A stretch of 64,000 nt of DNA, taken from Paramacrobiotus metropolitanus. Its lineage: Eukaryota > Tardigrada > Eutardigrada > Parachela > Macrobiotidae. The notes beneath the pieces are model-generated. The model was not told the origin of the DNA and searched no databases. It saw only the letters and a list, made by a program, of their open reading frames with translations. The position numbers were made by a program, and so were the translations under genes. The DNA lies in NCBI RefSeq assembly GCF_019649055.1, contig NW_026570223.1, positions 2,728,001 to 2,792,000 on the forward strand, in the 5' to 3' direction. Shown here piece after piece: positions 62,901 through 64,000 of the stretch (its first letter is position 1; the number at the start of each line of letters is the position of its first letter).

Positions 62901-63848
62901 TAGTGGATTAGTCGGAGCAGTGAGAAAAATCGTTGAGCACATGCTGGCCTAGCGCCAGCCGGTCTTAGGCTAGCAGCCAAAAGCATCATGATCACAGGGA
63001 GTGCTGACCGGCATGTTGTATCTTTGCTGCAGCACTACCGACACAACAACCACTCCCACCACGACAGACACGACAACAACCGCGACCAGTACTGATACGA
63101 CAACGGACACTACCACAACTGACACGACGACAAGCACCGCCAGTACGTCGACGGACACTAGCACCGATACCAGCACGTCTACAGTGTCCAGTACGGATAC
63201 TACCACTGACACGACATCGACGTCCACGGACACGACCACCAGTACTGACACAACGTCCACGTCCACGGACACGACCACCAGTGCTGACAGGTAACTTAGC
63301 GGCGACGGGACTTGTAACATTGAGATTGTGTTTCTGAGTGCGGTCGGCCGAATGGAATGTTTTGGAGAATAGCAAAGCCCCCGGTTTTTGCACGCAGGAA
63401 AGAGTAGGCAGTCGAGAACGGGTTGGGAGTCTGACATAACGCGCTTAGCTCCAAGGGGGTAGTGGATTAGTCGGAGCAGTGAGAAAAATCGTTGAGCACA
63501 TGCTGGCCTAGCGCCAGCCGGTCTTAGGCTAGCAGCCAAAAGCATCATGATCACAGGAGTGCTGACCGGCATGTTCTATCTTTGCTGCAGCACTACCGAC
63601 ACAACAACCACTCCCACCACGACAGACACGACAACAACCGCGACCAGTACTGATACGACAACGGACACTACCACAACTGACACGACGACAAGCACCGCCA
63701 GTACGTCGACGGACACTAGCACCGATACCAGCACGTCTACAGTGTCCAGTACGGATACTACCACTGACACGACATCGACGTCCACGGACACGACCACCAG
63801 TACTGACACAACGTCCACGTCCACGGACACGACCACCAGTACTGACAG
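53907..63848 (+). CDS. Secreted protein with three hemopexin-like modules and a long Thr/Ser/Asp mucin-like stalk, 3' end outside window
   Basis: Exons: 53907-54000, 54157-54247, 54387-54507, 54897-55280, 55357-55504, 56549-56636, 56754-56883, 56967-57341, 57404-57539, 57608-57698, 57871-57991, 58053-58430, 58579-60497, then six 258-nt exons (60799-61056, 61358-61615, 61916-62173, 62475-62732, 63033-63290, 63591-63848). All phases agree; 1,874 codons lie in the window. Signal peptide (MKSLILLTFTAALSYNAVLL), then three modules (~32-279, 280-522, 523-740). Each starts with Cys plus DA[VI]DL.PD..YYFF.G, has three further blade-like repeats (AAF.IGP.NA.MYIID; A..PARV.F.GG; AATM..) and ends CP[ST]W...CC. 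I infer four-bladed hemopexin-like propellers closed by a Cys pair. Thr-rich linkers separate modules; the tail is almost only T, S, D, P. Probably an extracellular, O-glycosylated protein; function unknown. Confidence 0.8.
55505..56548 (+). other. Large intron between hemopexin-like modules 1 and 2
   Basis: This 1,044-bp phase-1 intron separates the Thr-rich linker of module 1 from the first exon of module 2. A GTAAGC donor follows TCTG at 55504 and a CACACCTAG acceptor precedes GTCCTTGC. It contains a strong hairpin at 56281-56331. No gene was recognised inside. Confidence 0.8.
56281..56331. repeat. 20-bp inverted repeat hairpin
   Basis: Left arm 56281-56300 and right arm 56312-56331 pair with one mismatch (core CCATAGCATGCCG / CGGCATGCTATGG) around an 11-nt loop. 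It lies in the 1-kb intron of the tandem hemopexin-like gene. The stem is shorter than a typical animal pre-miRNA, so a foldback repeat or structural element is more likely. Confidence 0.85.
58690..60497 (+). repeat. Minisatellite coding for Thr/Ser/Asp/Pro repeats (exon 13)
   Basis: Imperfect tandem units of about 36 bp (for example ACGTCAACTACAACGGACAC, then CACCACGCCGACA) encode the 12-residue pattern STTTDTTTPTTT. Copies vary by substitution and in-frame loss. A longer block is duplicated in frame: sequence near 59291 recurs at +699 bp near 59990, and similarity runs roughly from 59.2-59.69 to 59.9-60.39 kb. Because units are multiples of three and avoid stop triplets on both strands, other frames are also open here; only the frame that joins to upstream and downstream exons encodes the T/S/D repeat. 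Confidence 0.92.
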
Positions 63849-64000
63849 GTAACTTAGCGGCGACGGGACTTGTAACATTGAGATTGTGTTTCTGAGTGCG
63901 GTCGGCCGAATGGAATGTTTTGGAGAATAGCAAAGCCCCCGGTTTTTGCACGCAGGAAAGAGTAGGCAGTCGAGAACGGGTTGGGAGTCTGACATAACGC
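60423..64000 (+). repeat. Tandem array of ~558-bp exon+intron cassettes
   Basis: At least six copies of a 558-559-bp unit run to the window end. Each unit contains one exon of exactly 258 nt, preceded by ATCTTTGCTGCAG and followed by the donor CAG|GTAACTTAGC, plus a 300-301-nt intron that is nearly identical in all copies. Exons start at 60799, 61358, 61916, 62475, 63033 and 63591. The exon begins with the third base and ends with the second base of a codon (phase 2-2), so joining copies restores Ser (AG+C) and keeps frame. The array begins inside the end of exon 13, whose last ~75 bp and following intron are the same sequence. Copies alternate between two subtypes (GTTGTATC versus GTTCTATC before the acceptor), giving a ~1,117-bp higher-order unit. 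Confidence 0.93.

Noticed and set aside
60736-63995. Repeated 133-200-codon ORFs on the minus strand of the array
   Set aside because: They span the reverse complement of exon plus intron in each unit and simply recur with the repeat; no start context or domain.
60423-64000. CRISPR array or bacterial repeat
   Set aside because: The unit is ~558 bp with eukaryotic splice sites and a coding exon; there are no short repeats with unique spacers, and all surrounding genes are animal.
1-64000. tRNA, rRNA or snRNA genes
   Set aside because: I looked for cloverleaf-like and conserved snRNA blocks while reading and saw none I could support; tRNAscan-SE and Infernal would be decisive.

Overview
The window is animal nuclear DNA. 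Every recognisable gene is split by GT-AG introns (mostly 50-400 nt, some over 3 kb), genes lie on both strands, and the proteins are metazoan: gamma-tubulin complex protein 2, an MTSS1-type I-BAR protein, a MID1IP1/Spot14 protein, a TARBP2/PRKRA/Loquacious-type dsRNA-binding protein and a matrix metalloproteinase. The moderately AT-rich, fairly compact layout suggests an invertebrate. A tardigrade or another protostome is plausible, but the sequence alone does not prove it. Exon boundaries below come from reading splice sites by eye and requiring reading-frame continuity; they are models without transcript support.

Left part (1-23 kb): the 3' half of a GCP2 gene (+), a 12-exon MTSS1-like gene (-, about 13 kb, with long introns at 8.8-13 kb and 13.3-16.5 kb), then two neighbouring 3-exon genes for four-helix membrane proteins (+) with the same intron phases. 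Roughly 22.8-28.4 kb has no convincing gene and holds an imperfect foldback repeat.

Middle (28-48 kb): a MID1IP1-like gene (+) with a possible small divergent ORF; weak traces of a multi-pass membrane protein (-); a 7-exon NT5DC-type HAD 5'-nucleotidase (-); ISCA2 (+), convergent with an intronless 483-aa coiled-coil/hydrophobic-tail protein (-); an unrecognised nuclear-looking protein with a helical basic domain and a C-terminal coiled coil (-); a three-dsRBD protein (-); and holocytochrome c synthase (+). ISCA2 and HCCS are both mitochondrial cofactor/maturation factors.

Right part (48-64 kb): a complete 9-exon secreted matrix metalloproteinase (-) with cysteine switch, furin-type site, zinc site and four hemopexin blades; a cysteine-rich, apparently frame-broken exon; then a striking gene (+) that runs off the right edge. 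That gene encodes a signal peptide, three tandem modules read here as hemopexin-like propellers (each spread over the same four-exon set with the same phases), one 1.9-kb exon of Thr/Ser/Asp repeats, and at least six further copies of a 258-nt exon. Each copy is flanked by nearly identical 300-301-nt introns in a roughly 558-bp tandem array. The repeated exon is phase-symmetric, so every added copy lengthens the mucin-like stalk by 86 residues without breaking frame. This exon-cassette array is the most unusual feature of the window.
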